NCBI GenBank assembly: GCA_034336665.1
Contig: JAPFBE010000002.1
Location: 73,969,405-74,033,404 of the forward strand
Length of the DNA stretch: 64,000 nucleotides
DNA from: Luscinia megarhynchos
Taxonomy: Eukaryota; Chordata; Aves; Passeriformes; Turdidae
Direction: 5' to 3'
Part shown: positions 37,108 to 52,100 of the stretch, one piece after another
How positions within the stretch are numbered: position 1 is the stretch's first letter
How the letters are laid out: each line of letters starts with the position of its first letter
Translations under genes and position numbers: made by a program
Notes under the pieces: model-generated
What the model was told of the DNA's origin: nothing
Seen by the model: the letters and a program-made list of their open reading frames with translations, nothing else
Databases searched by the model: none

Positions 37108-40100
37108 CTGCAAAGACAGATCAATAAGTGGAAACTGGTATGATTTTCTATAGCCACTATAGGCAGACAATCCACAAAACATTGACAAAGCTTTTTAACT
37201 TATCACTTATTCCAGATCTAAGGTTATCTATCCTAAGGGCCTTTATTCAGCAGAGAGGTGCAGTAAAATATTGAATTTCTCAGATGTGCAGAATTAATGC
37301 AAGACCAAACATTTCAGAAAACATACTTTAAGAATAACTAAAATACAAGTAAAATAATAGTATTTACCAGCTGTCCTCACCCAGGGTACCCTGGTCTGCT
37401 TCTACTGCAGAAGACTCCACCTCACCACTGCACTCACTTTCTTCTCCTGACATTTGACGAGTCATTTTTCCTAAAGATAAATCCCTACAACAGATAAGAA
37501 CAGAGTACCACCAATCCATACAGCAAACATTTGTTACTGAAGAACTGTTTGTTTCATTTTACCCGGTGCAGTTTCTGCAAAAAGATTGAAAGTAACCTCT
37601 CAATCTCACTCCTGCATGCCCCATTTCTTTCACTGGTACAGAGATGGCAGGGCTTGCACTGGATAGCTATCTAAACAGTTTATTTGCTCCAGCTGCTTAT
37701 TCCTAAACTGCATTCAGTCCTCTAAATCCCTTGCCAACAAGATGATTAGAGGAATGGAGCACCTTTCCTATGAGGAAAGGCTCAGAGAATTGGGATTGTT
37801 CAGCCTGGAAAAGAAAAAGCTTTGGGGTGATCTAATTGTGGCCTTCCAGTACCTGAGGGGAACCTAGAAAAAGAAATGTAGAGATGCAGAAAAGCAAAGA
37901 TGCTTTTTACAAGAGCCTGTAGTGACAGCCCTGTTCCCCCAAGGGAGAATGGCTTCAAACTGAAAGAGGGTAGGTTTAGACTAGATATTAGGGAAAAAAA
38001 TCTTTATTATGACCGTGCTGAGGCACTGGAACAGGTTGTCCAGAGAAGTTATGGATGCCCCTGGAAGTGCTCAAGGCCAGGCTGAATGGAGCTCTGAGCA
38101 ACCTGGTTTAGTGGAAAGTATCCTTGGTCATGGCAGGGGGTTTGGAATTAGATGATATTTGAGGTCCCTCCCAACCCAGGCCATTTTATCATCCTCTGGT
38201 TGCATGACAATTTTGTAGTTTCACAAAATTCAACTCCCAGAGGAGTGCATATGACTTAAGAAATTACATTCAGACTAAGCCACACACATCTTGCCTAAAT
38301 GGCAGAAGGATTATAACCAAAATATAGTCAGAAGGAAGACAGGAGGATGACAAAAAGATTTCTTCAATAGTTTCTCACCGTAACTTTACAAAATCACACA
38401 CTAACTTTCAAAGCAATGCATTTTTCCACTAGTGATAAATACATTTTTATTTTCTTAATGTCAACACAAGATAGTGATTCAGCTAGATTGGCTACAAATG
38501 GGCATATGGCCATGCAGATTGACCAAAGAAATAATTTTTTCCAAACCATTTCTCTATGTGGAAAACATACATCAACTTAGCACTGAAAGCTATGACTTGA
38601 ATTGGAAACAAAAGCTTGTGTTTAAAGTGATACTACCATATTTCTTTCCATTTTAAAATTGCTTTAACTACTGTTATTATTTTATATTTATTTTAATGCA
38701 TGTATTTTATGTAAAGCCTTAGCAGCATTCTGTAACATGATTCCCAGCCTGTTTTTGAGCCAAATCCAGCAATACTACTACTACTACTAATAATAATAAT
38801 AATCTTGCAAGTGACTTGTCCAACTGTCCCCTTCTGCTTCTCATCCATTGTAGGTACCTGGCCATTAGAGTGTGTACATATAAGATGCTTAATTCTTGTT
38901 GGGCCAGCAAATAAAAATTTATTTAACTTTTTCTGACTATTTCATTATTTAAGGCAGCAGCATGTAATATTTCTCATCAAGCAGGAGAAGCATCTTCCAA
39001 ATGTAATTACTTGCCTTCAGGAGTAAGCAACAACCTGAATACGGTATTCTGATCAGAATTTTCATTCAGGCACAATAATGCCATTTAAAGCCTTTTCCAA
39101 AGGTAGCTCACTAGAACATTTTAAGGTGTGATTTGTTTGTCAACCTGGATATGCTGGACTCAGCAATCCATTCAGTATGAAAATAAAATTAGTTTTAAAT
39201 TTTCTTTTTTTTTTTTAATTTCTTCACTGCACCTGGTCTGATACACACACAGAGGAGATGTTTTTTCATCTGATCTCATGTTAGGAAGAGATTCTTCACT
39301 GTAAGGGTGGGAGGCACTGGAACAGGTTGCCCAGAGAAGTGAGTGCTCCATCCCTGTAAGTGCTCAAGACCAGGCTGGATGGGGCATTGAGCTACCTGGT
39401 CTAGCAGAAACTGGATAATCTTTAAGGTTCCTAAATAATTCTATGATTCTATGAAGTTCTAATGGGACCATCACTCTTTTGCTGAGGAAATGCTGCAATA
39501 CTGACTCAGCAGCCCTAATGGGACACTGGATAGCACAACATCAATTCCTCAGCTCCTGCTACAGAATTTAGCAGACAGATACCATTTTCCCTTGGGTTTA
39601 AGTGGACAATCTCCCATTTAAATTATTTAAATGGTACCTGCAGCATCTCATTCCAAGCAATTCAGAACAAAATTAAACAAATTATTATAGATATATAACT
39701 GCTTGATCACTATACTCTGTCAAAGCTTTGAGTACAGACAGTATTTTGTAACTCAAAGCAATTTTCTCACTCATCTCTAGCATGGCATTTCACACTTCCA
39801 GCATTACAAAAGCAGAACAGAATCTTGCTCTATCTTTACAAGACTTAAAGGATTAGGAAACAATCAGAGTTACTTTAGAGGGAAAAGATAGGACAAGTTT
39901 CTCAGTCGTTTGTACTTAACAGCTTTTAGCTGCCAGCAAATGAGAAAGAGCTTACTGAAAATATTGCTTTGTATATGGTTATGTAGGGAAAAGGGTTTCC
40001 AAGATACAGCTAAAGCTGGTGCTTGTGACTAGAGAGAGAAAATGCTTTCATGGAGATAACCTCCTAAAACACTTAAAATTTCTACATACCTAATTCTTCT

Positions 40101-43100
40101 TTCAACAGCATCAATATGAAGTTGTTTTTCATTTAATAGTTTCTTCAGTGATTCAACCTCCCTTTGTTTTTCAAGCAGTTCTTTTTGTAGGCGATAATTT
40201 GTTTCCTCCAGAGTTTCACAGAAAGCCTAAAAGACAAATTTAAGAGCACTCTCAATTTAACTTCAATGCACTGCCTTTATTAACTTTTTTCTTAGAAATA
40301 CCAATGTGTAACAGTTATAGCTGCTTGTCTTCAGATTGATTACTATAAAAAGCTATGTAAATTTTAAATAAAATTCTTATCTTAATAATGCTGCTTTGCC
40401 TTGAATGATCAATTTACTATGCTAAACTGCAATGGAAATACTTTAATCACATCGTTTGTTTGTCTCATAAGAGACACTAGAAGAACAGTTCCTGATTTTG
40501 AACCTTTTTGTCTTGATGGAACATAAACTCCCTCCTCCCTTTTCTCCTCATAAATTTGTTTCCACATGACTTGAACGTCAGTTTCAAAGTATCTATATAT
40601 TCGTACAATACGAGGAATACTTGCATTAAGTACATATTCCTTCCTTACCCAGGATAAACACAAAGCTGTAGAGTTCTGTACTAAAAACCAGCTACAAATA
40701 TGAAATCACGACAATTAGAAGACCAGTAAAAAAAAAGTTTATTAGGATGTTGTGAACTCTAACTACTCAGCCATGACAAATATGCTGTGTTCCTCTGCTG
40801 AGCATGACATGTATGTATCACACTCCCTGATGGATCTGTCAGTGAGCAATCCAAAACCTATCATGAAGAGCCCCTGTCTAATGCAACATCCACTGAACAC
40901 AGGAAGTGACAGAAGCATTGGCACAGAGCCTCCCCATCTATTACTGGAAAGCACAACTCTTCCAACAGTAATGTGCAATTCTGATTTAATAATTTACATG
41001 TTCTCTATAAATAAGAGCCCCACGTGGGAGGCTTTCTTGGCTTAATATTACTTGCAACTAACCACTAATTCAGAGTCCACTGAATAAAAATATTTTATAT
41101 GAGCTCGGTTAAGAACAATGCTGTTAAGACACTGTTTTTCCTAAAGTTTTAGAACATGCTACACACATCAAAAATATACTATCCATTGCTTAAACTGAAG
41201 CAGACCCATGATCTTTAAAATGTTAAGTTTCCCTGTAATTATACCATACAAACAAATGAGGAGTTTTCAATTCAATAACCATATTTTTTTCCATGGAAGT
41301 TTCATTTATTTTATTGACTCAGATAGCAAACTTATCTTTGTTGATAGGCACTTGAAGACCAGTCATGAGTTAAGACATAGCTTTATTCATGTCTGCTAGA
41401 GCCAAGAGCATGTGTCATGCAACTCATTCTTGACACAGCACTTGTAGTGTTTGCTTTAACTATTACTCTGGTTAAGCAGTCATCCCATTTCAGTCAAGCC
41501 AATTAAATAAATTTTTCTGCTCTTTGTAAAAAAATTCAAGGTTGCTGATACCCTAACTGAAAATTTGATGTTATTTCCTTAAAAATATAATTAAGTTTAT
41601 TATTTCAACCTTTTAGATGTATGCACATGCAAATTTCCCGATACACAAAATACATAAAAATACTGCACAAGTGTTGAAAACTGTTTCATTGTTCTGTATG
41701 AGAACTGAATAAAGCCTTTTGGAAAAACTCATCTCTAACTGCAGTCTGAGTATGAGCTGCCCAAGCAAACACAGGCACTGTTTGCAACTGAGTAAGAAAA
41801 CATAAATATATTCTGAAGGATGCTGTAATAGCAGAAAAGTGAACCAAAGCTGAGAAAGGGAACAGTGTGTAATGAGCTATCTTGTTCTTTAGACAGCTGG
41901 ACACTGGAGTCTGGAACAGTTTTGACACCCAGGTTGGACTAATGACTAATTTTCCCTAGAATTTTGGAAGGACAACTGGGAGACAGCTTTGCTTCCTTCT
42001 TCAGATCATGAAACAGAGATGGCTGGGAAAAGATCTGTGGAAACAACTACCAAGGATATGACCAAAAAAAAAAAAAGGAAAAAAAGGTTTAGTGAATATT
42101 TTACCTACTCTTCTGCAATTAAATTTCTAGGCCTAATCAGCTTCAGCAGGTACCTGTATCTCTCCCCCAGAAAAGATAATGTGTTTTGGCAAGTTCCTGG
42201 AATAACAGAATAGACATAAACCTAAAAGAAGATATCCATATTTTCCATTATAAGGAAAACAGAATTTTTTTTCTGCAATGCTTTGGATGGTAATAGGCAA
42301 AACAGAAGTAAGTTTTGAGATGTCTTTAAAATGAACTCCACTAATAAGTACATGAACCTTGGTGCTTTTCTTGTTTAAGGCAGTTCAAGGAAAGAAAAAA
42401 AAGCAACAAACAGTAAGGGACAGATACAAATATTTTTAGTATGCAGGAGTTCAGGCTTCTAACAATCAGAACCAAGACAAAAAGCATGACCACAACCATG
42501 GATTTCAGGTTGAGCACACTTTGAATCTCTTTGGAAACCTGCTTGGAAGAAAGAACCCATAGGAAAATACCTCGGAGCAAAGAGCAGTGCAGGAGAGCTA
42601 GCTGATACTTAAGGATCACCACCTGCAGCTCAACAAGTAGAAAGTCAAGCAAAGGTTACAGGTGTCCTGTGTGGATGAGCAAGGATCTCCTGAGCTCAGA
42701 CATTAAAGGCAATTCTACTAGGGGTGAAAGCATGGAGAGATGACACAGGAGGAATGTAAGGCTGCTGTATAATCTTACAGGAACAAGATTATGAAAGTGA
42801 AGGACAAGCTGGAGCTGAATCTGGCAAAGCATGTGAAAAGAAACAAAAAAAAAAAAGGATTCTATAAGCACATCATCAACAAAACAAAGATGGGAAACCA
42901 TGGACTTGTGTTGATTGGAAAGATCAGCCTTTAGTAATTCCTTCCCTGCAACCAGAAGGAAGGTCAAGACAAACTCACCTGCAGTGGGGGAAGAGTGCAT
43001 ACTAATATTCATGGTTGCACCTTTTTACTGTGCTGGTGGTCAGCCACTGGAGCAGGCTGGACAGAGAGGCTGTGAAGTCTCCTCTGAAGAACATTAAAAA

Positions 43101-46100
43101 CCTGACTGGACATGGACCTGGGCAACCTGCAGTAGCTGACCTTACTTGAGCCAGGAGGGCTGGAATAGATGATCTCAAGAAGTCCTTTCCAACCTCACTC
43201 TATGAATCAGGTGTGGTATCTCTTGAATTTTATGTCAGCTATCTCAGCAAGTTCACAGAAATGGGTAATAGCTAAAACTACAACAGCACAGCTGTTTTAA
43301 TGGTTTGATTAAATTCCAGTGAAGAATAACACAGATTTCATCACAGCATGCATGACTGAAATTTCAATGAAGATGGCACTTTAATTTTTAAAATTATCTG
43401 AATAAATAACTACAACAATTTAAAAAAAAAAATAATCAGTTTAAATGCCAGTGATGAAAAGGGATTGTACAGAAATCAAGTACGAGCTTGTGACACAAAA
43501 ACCATACCATATCACATGCACATAGTAATGTAACAAAAGCCAAGGAAATCCTACATACATGCAAAACAAACTGGCAAATATAAATTTAGTTGAATGAACA
43601 TAATTTAACATTCATAATTCCTGCAAGACTAACAATGTGTGTACAATTCTAAAACAGTTAGTCTATAAAGCAGGAAATCTAAGATCATCTGCTCTAGACA
43701 ACCTTTATACAGCTCTGCATATCAGTAAAACTTACTTCTAATACAACAGGTTGCAGAACACATTATTCTTTTTTCAGTGTGCTCATATGCACGTTGAAAG
43801 GCTGCTGGTTTACAACACTACTTGACACTACTTGTTTTCTGCAAGAACACTGTTTTTGGTGGTGAGAATTAATCACTTAACTGCTTTCATTACCCATTAC
43901 AGGGGTTTTGGAAGTAGGTGATCTTTAAGGTTCCTTCCAATCCAAACCATTCCATGATTCTGTGATTTTACAGTAAGAAACATTTCCCTGCAAGACCTGA
44001 AGTCTAAGGTATAAGCATTGTAACAATGTACTGAATGTAAACTTACAAAATCTCTCCTTATATTCAGCAGGTCCCTTATAGAAGTAGTTGCTTTACAAAA
44101 ACTTCATCCATGGCTCATAAAAGGCAAAAAAAGAAGATCTATTTTGGGACAGGGATGAAGTATAGCAGTCAAAGATGATCAGTGTGCACCGATCATTAGA
44201 CTATGCCCATTCTAGAAACACATCCTTCTGTGATTTTTGTGAAAGAACAGAAACAGAAGTGTTTCATTCTGTATCATTACACAGATCTTACAATATTCTA
44301 ACAACACCTGCCTTTTGCATTCTGTTTCTATCCTACTACTTAGCACTTACCCTGCTCTCTTCTAGGCTGTCAAAAGGACCTGGAGGATCATCCAGACAAA
44401 GAAATTCTCTCACTGCAAGGCTTTACCAAATAAGAGAGTTAATTAGCTGAAGTACAAAACCAAAAACAACACTTAAAAATTATTACAAAACAGAAGAATT
44501 TCTTTAAGTGACACAAAAATTTACATCCTCAAATTTAGTCCCAAGTATTCAAAACAATTAACAAATAAATAGTTAACAAATTATTAAGTCTCAGTTGTAT
44601 GGGTTGACCAGGCACAGTATTTAGAATGTAATTTATGAAGATGAGTAAGCAATTTTAGAACATGATTTTTCAAAATTTTCACAGAATTTGCTACATAACA
44701 ACTAGCAAGTTTATCACTTTGGTATTGAAGAGGTTTGAAAAATTCTCCTGGAGAAAAGTAAGTATTATAAAATAAGCATTATACTTATTGGATGAAAAGT
44801 ATGCTGTTAAAATCCATATGCAGATCCCTTCAGGTAGTATCAGGGGATTAAAGCATGAGTACTGAAACATGTTCACCAGTCTCCATTTTGCTAAGACCAT
44901 AAATCACTGACATATGCACATTATATAATTTTATATATACAGTATATATTTTTATATAAATAATAAGTTATAAAATAATAGCAGACAATGTGCCATGGAT
45001 CTCCTACATAGCCACCTCAGAACACACATTTCAAACTAATGCATTCCATTTGGATTTGTGTAACAGTTGCCACCCCCTCTGTGTGTTGTTTTGCAAAGGC
45101 CAGAAAAAGGAAGTAGGTGTAATCCTGTGGTTTACTACAGAGTATTTCAGGCATGTGTCTCATTCTACCTTCCAAATTTAGATTACTGTACACAGAACTC
45201 CTAAACATCTCCAAATATGTCCCTTTTAAGACGTTCCTGCTCAATTGCATTCATTCTTCTTCAAATAACCTCAAATCAGAACACTGTATCCACAACTAAT
45301 TAGCAAGCAGCAATTTAGGAGCAACGCTGTGCTGACACTCACTACTGGAAATCTTTAAATCATCTCCTACTGTAATGAGTGCACAAAAATGAAAAATGTG
45401 AATCCAAACTTAACTACTTAACTTCCCATCTCTCCCTCCCACCTGGGTCCCCATGGAAAGGTGAGGGCAAAAGGCAGTAATTTTCTGTTTTCCACTCATT
45501 TTCTGCATTTGAGGTTTTCACAAAGTACAAACACAAGGAAGGAAACTTTCACCCAGCTACCATCCTAATCAACCAGCTTCATTTGTGGCAAGCAAAATGA
45601 GGAGAAATTTCTTCAAACACTACCCATTCATTATATGATCACTTTTAGTTTTAAAAAGAATAAAAATCATTTATCTAAAATACACTGAACATTTACTTTG
45701 TTGTTTCTTTACCTAAAATAGGCACCTGATGGCATGAACATTTATTTGCAGCCTAGCTTTGCTCTGAGTCTGCTCTGACCCTGCTCTCCTCTCCATGTGT
45801 TACACCTCTTCCTTTCATTTCATGAATAGAGTGTTCTGCCTTTAAAGTACCACAGGGATCTTTTCTGCCCTGTACACGTGTGCTGGCTGACATCCCTCCC
45901 CAGGGAGGAGCAGTGCCAGCATTAGGGAGGGCAGCAATGGGCAATGCAGCACATGAGATCCCTGACTCCAAGCTGACCGAGTTCCTCCCTTCCAAGCTTC
46001 TTATACAGGGTGGAGACAGGACAGCTCTGTCATCTATTATATAAAGCCATATGATGCTTATGTTTAGCAGGTTAAACTTCTTTCTCCCACTTCACGAGTT

Positions 46101-49100
46101 ACATGAAATTTTCCTGAACACAATTTGACTCTGTGGGTGGATTTCAATTTGATCTTTTACTGAATCTTCAATACGACATAAAACATGAGAAGAAGTCTAT
46201 AAAACTTAAACTCTAAATTTACCCACCTGCATATATTAACCCTCATTTTATCTTTAAAATACTTTGTGAATCAAGTTTTATTTAAAAATAGGTATACCAA
46301 ACGAGGTCTCCTATCCCTGAAGGGCAAATTTCCCACTGTCAATATAGTACATAAAGAGAAATAAAACAGACTTCTCTACAAAGAGAAAAGGCTTTTTTGG
46401 TTTAGGTCTGACTCAAGCAGTTTGACTCATTTGCAAAACTGGAAAAGCAAATGGTGAGCTTTAAAGGAGAAAACAGGGTGAAGTGCTCACCACTGCTCAT
46501 GTGAGGTACAAATACTATATTCCCATTAATAGTAAATTTATTCTCTGATAAGCGGGTGTGGATCAAATCTCCCTCATTCTAATTTGTTTTCGAGGAATTT
46601 AGACCTTCCATACATCCAAACATTGGAACCATATCAATAGGTTATAAAGTGTATTAAAAAATTTTGTCTTCATGCAGAGCCCCACACGGACGAAAGTTCT
46701 ACAAACCACATTTCAGTCAACCATCTCTTCGTTAGCCAAAATACAAACTGACTCCACAAACATTTTATTTTAATTATTTTTCGTATCTGATAACCAACAC
46801 AGTTTAAAAGTTACAGTTTGGAGTTTTTTGCCTTAAATTACGACAAACACTACTTTGTCCAATATGGTCCATCACTAAGATACAAACAAGCCAGTTGAAA
46901 TGCTCAATTAGCTGCAACAATATGAAGCATAAAGAGTTCAGATCTATTTAAGCAAGTCCATTCCATTCACTAGTGTGTCTTCAGCAGCACAAGAGAAGTT
47001 ACATTTAGGGACTATTAGAGATTGATTCCTCTTCTTTTTAGCACACCTATTATTGTGTAATTTAATTGTTAGGAAGTTTTTAAACCTCTCAGCTGCATAC
47101 CTCACCCACATAATCATATTTAATAGCCACTAACACAGAAACTTGCAAGTTGAGCCCCATTTCTTTTTGAAACCATTTAAGCTTTGTCTCTGACATCTCA
47201 CAACAAAGCTTTGCCACTCAGCATGACACACTCCAGGATGACTATGAATCATCAAAATATTAACATTCTTTACTCACCTTCCCTCTTCCCCCCCTTTGAT
47301 GATTTCACACACCCTGCTTGTCTCACCTAAGACAACAGACTAAAGAGAACTCTTCTTGCAGGGAATTTTTTTCTGCAGCTTTATCTGCTCTTGCTTGTTT
47401 TTGCTGTACCTCTAGCAGATACCTCCTTTGAAATGGAATGCTGTGTTTTCGCACTGAACTATATGGAAGTACAGTTCTGATTCCCAGAGCAGTAACTTCT
47501 TTTTCCCCTTTTAAGTTCCTGTAATGATTTTAGTGAAACTTTTTGACTATTGATGAGTACTGATTCAGAAAAACTAGTTATCAATATCAACAGTTATTTT
47601 CCACGTTGCAAAAAACAGCTGAGTTCATAAATCTGTATGGGTGTACTTACTGTCATTTTCTACTTCAAGACATGAAAATTGACGCTAGTCACTCTATACA
47701 GGAGACATGATATAATTTTTATTTACCTGCTTACAACTTTGGGGTTTTTTTTACTGCAAGCAGTACCAAAGTCAGACTGACGTACAAATCCCTGTTTTCC
47801 AGACTCAGCAGTCAAATGCCTTATAAGAACATGTCACATGTAGTAACAGCCCTTCTACTAAAAAGTAAAGTAGGTATGAGCATTATATGGTATCATGGTC
47901 CCACACCACAGCTTGGTAATTTTAAAATTTTGTTCCTTTAAAAGTCTCAAGGGAATTTGGTTTGCTTAAGAACATTTCTTATTCTTTGTTTTGAATGAAG
48001 TTTCAGATGATGACAGGTTCTCAGACTCATTCCTCAAAGAATCTCTAGTAAAGCAACCTTGACTTTTATTTCTGGTGCTGGCAAAGGCTTTAAAACTAAC
48101 TGCTTTGCCTCTAGCAAGTTGCTTACTTAAATTCTCTTCTCATCCGTAATAAAATTACTTTACATTTCATTTGCCAGAATTACATTCTATTCATTTTCCT
48201 GCTTTGGAAGAATCTCCCACTTTGTACAAAAAAAGACTGCTGAAAGAAATCTTTGCACTTTGGTGCTTAGACATATTATGCTTTTTAAACTATTGAGACT
48301 TTCTTGACTTGTGGTTTACATTTACTTATGTACAGGAATCTGGAAAGGTACTCCTACTACTTTCATGTCATGTCAATTAGAAACCTGTAATTTTTTTTAA
48401 TGTCAATAAAAACCTTTAGTCCAGATTTTAAGAAGTAATTGCATAATACTGTGGGTACTCTCCATTATGAAAGCCTAACATACCTAGTATAATTTAACAA
48501 TATTATCAATTCTAACATTAAACACAGAAAAGTACTGTTTTAGGAATAAATACAGGATTATTCTAACATTTTAAATATTACAGCTTTTATTTATCTCTGT
48601 ACATTTCAAAATACTGCACTTCTACTTTTTTATGCTGAGACTAATTTAAAAGGACACTGAATAATTCACATAACGACTAAATGCACAACATGAATGCTAC
48701 TGAAATCCCTCACCACACTGCCCTGGTGGAGTCTAGGAGCTTTATAAGAGGAGTATGGACAGAAAAAAAGCCACAAATGCACAAGCAAAAATCAATCACA
48801 TACCAGTTGGCAATATCTTTATGAGCTACTAGGTTCTGGAGGAACGCCTGCAGCCCCAACTGTCGATCTTCCAAGAAGTCAGGATTGTAATTGTCCTTGA
48901 ACCAGCGCTTTGGCGGAAGGGCCAACCGAAAGCCCGGAAACATGTCTTTTAGCTGAAATTGAAATTTAAATTTAAAAAAAAAGTTAAAAATTTGAGAAAA
49001 AATACTAATTTTGCCACAGGCACTGACTGTACAGTTCTTCTTGCTCAGATTTATGAGATATTTCTGACTTCTGCTAAGTTCAAGCACAAGATAAGTCTCA

Positions 49101-52100
49101 ACCATAAGTACAATCCAAATTACAACTTAAATTGCAAATACAGTTCTGTCACTTGCTGAGCTGCCTTATGCAACAGAGTGCTTTGTATTTTTCCTCAAAT
49201 TTAACACATAAAAATAGGAATGAAAACCTTTGCTTGGTTATTTAATGTTTGAGTCTGCTATTTAAAGCCTTTGAGTCTGTAAACTGAGTCTAAAGAAAAC
49301 TGTAAAAAAACTATCAGATGAATAAAAAATTTCAGTGGTATTTTTTATAAAGTACTCAAGGATAAAAAGTAGTATATATACATATATATAGAATAAAATC
49401 CCATTACAGATCTACAACTCTGCAACTTGTCTTTCTTGGGGGGCTAGAAGAATAAATTATAACATATGCATGAGATACTTCTTGTAAAGAGTAGTTCTTT
49501 GCACACCCAGAATAATAAAATTTCAATATGCAAGTACAGCTCAAACCCTAGTAACATGCAAAATTGTACTTCTGAGTGACTAAAACAGCAACAGGGTACA
49601 GTTGACATTGGAAATACCCAGATTTTTTCTTTGAATTCAGAAATAAAATATACAAGTGAATGAAAGCATAAAATTATACAACAATAAACCTCTCCAAAGG
49701 TATCAATTATTTTTCTAATATGCATGATAACAAAAAAAACTTAACACTTTGATAAAAAAAATTACAACAGTTATGCTTCACAAAGAAAACTCTGGGAGAC
49801 GATTTACAACCAACACAAAAAAGCAAATAGGTTTTATAAAGTCTGATATCTCAACTGCCACAAGAATTATTTCATCTTTCTTTCTGAATACAGGATCTAG
49901 CCAACTTCTGTCAGAGATGTTCTGCATACACCAATTACATTAATATGAATGCTGCAGTAATAGAAAATTCTAATGGGCAGCTCTTTCACCAGATTAAGTT
50001 TTAGAAAAGTTAGAACAGATACTGCATTTCAAATAGAATCTTGTAGGAGAAGAGATTGTGGAAGATTAGGAATGTGACTGTGGCCGAGCCTCATCCCTAA
50101 TGGGGTGCAGCTGTGTACGACAGGTGAACAGCACTGAAGGAGAAAAAACACAGAATGCTGATGTGTACTGTCCAATCACAAAAGAGTAAAAGGGCAAGCA
50201 GGTGTTATGCATGTGAGAGAAAAGGTATAAAAAGCTGGGAGAAGAGGGGGGGGGCTGTGAGGGGAAGGGGTTAGCATTGTTAGCTACAACAGAGAAAAGG
50301 CACTTGGCTTTAATAAACTGCTGATGCTTGCCATCTTTGGCACGAGCCTCTTGAGCCCACTGTCAATTGGGGCAATCTATGAAAATATTTAGATAAGGGA
50401 CTGACACCTGTGTCAGTTGAATCTCCCATCAATTTGTATCCCGTGTAAGGAGTGAGCCACAACAGAATCTCTGGGCACACTTTAAAGAAAGAACTACATT
50501 AATGGATCACCTTTGCTTATATAAGTACTGTTTCACAGCATGGGGTGCTTTTTAAACATCACAAGTACTGTTTATTCAAATAGCTCATGATAGATACTAG
50601 TTCTTATTGACAGAATGGTTTGTTATCAAAGCCTTGATCTTTATTTCTGAATTTAAGTATTTATGTTTTCCTCTTACTGAATTTCATCTTGATATTAGAC
50701 TCTTCTTTATATCTTTAAGTTTATCTTAGGTCTCTCAAAATTCCTTCATCTCTTACCAAGTTATCATTAATACCATATATGTATGTATATATATAGTATT
50801 ATGTATCTGAGTAGAACAGAACCCATAGAATATAACAAAATGAGTTCCTGTCAGTTGTACAGAAGATTGTAGACAACCATTGCTGGGAAAGCTTTTCAAC
50901 CAGAGATTTCTGCTTAATGGTACTTTTACTTGTCTGGTCACATGGACTGTGTAATTTAATTCTAAGGAGAGAGTACACCTACCCACAGATTACTCCTTTT
51001 GTGGACGAAGAGTGTAAGAACCAGCTGATGTCAGTGGACTAATTTTCAACAACACAGTCCTGGGGCATTCTTTCTTGAGCACTCCTCAGACACAGCAGGA
51101 AAATCTGTGGGTCAGACAACTGACTCTGGCTGTGATTACTTGCTTGGATCCAGCACCTTTCCTGCTCCTTCCTACATTACCGTGTGACATGTTACACGTG
51201 TTACATGAGTCACAGTCCTGGGAGAAATGGTAAACTTCTTTGTCTTTAGACTGGCCATTTCATTAGGTGTTTTCAAACTATTATTATGTTACTATTTTGT
51301 AATTCTCTCGTATTTCCTGAATGGTGGTATGTTTGAGCTCCTAGAGCGGACATTTCTGTATTATAAAAAGTATGTCTTACAAACCAAAAATTAAATGGTT
51401 TGGATGTATACTGAAAGATGAAAAAGTTTCAGACAGTGACACAAATTTTAAAAAAATAGAGATTTTTCCCATAAACAGAAGTACTAACACCTAGAAATAA
51501 TGGTAAAAGCCAAATATTTTTGCCAAACATTTGATGGCAAAGACTAAAGGCTTCACGTATAAAATTTAAATATTTATTCTAATAGTTATTTCAGCATTTT
51601 AAGTTTCAAACCACTAACAACTACACTAAAAGTCAACAGAGGTAAGCCAATTCTTGACCTCTACCTGACACAGCTGATTGAAATCCAAAGAGCTGTATGA
51701 CTTGACTTCCAAAATCCGAGTTGAAATACCAAGATCATTTTCTCAAAAGAAGTCAGGCTTTTGCCAATATCAAGACATTCCTTAATTTAAGATAGGCTGT
51801 ATTTAAAACAGGAATTTCTTCATGAAGAAATCCCTAAACTAAATCACATTTAACAATTCAGTTTTAGAGTCCAGTGGTGTTTCAAAGGCAGCCTAGAAGA
51901 TATTCAAATAGGTCAAACCAAGAACCCAGAGAAATTTTTAAGTTCAAGTCCATTTTCAAAATTTCAGTTGGATTTAGCTTTTAGTTGATTAGGCACATAA
52001 ATCCAAAGTGATAACCTACACAAAAAATCCCTTACTATGGGTAAAAAAAGGGTGTGTTATAATGTTCCTGTTGAAACATGAAAGAACATTCTAGCAGAAA

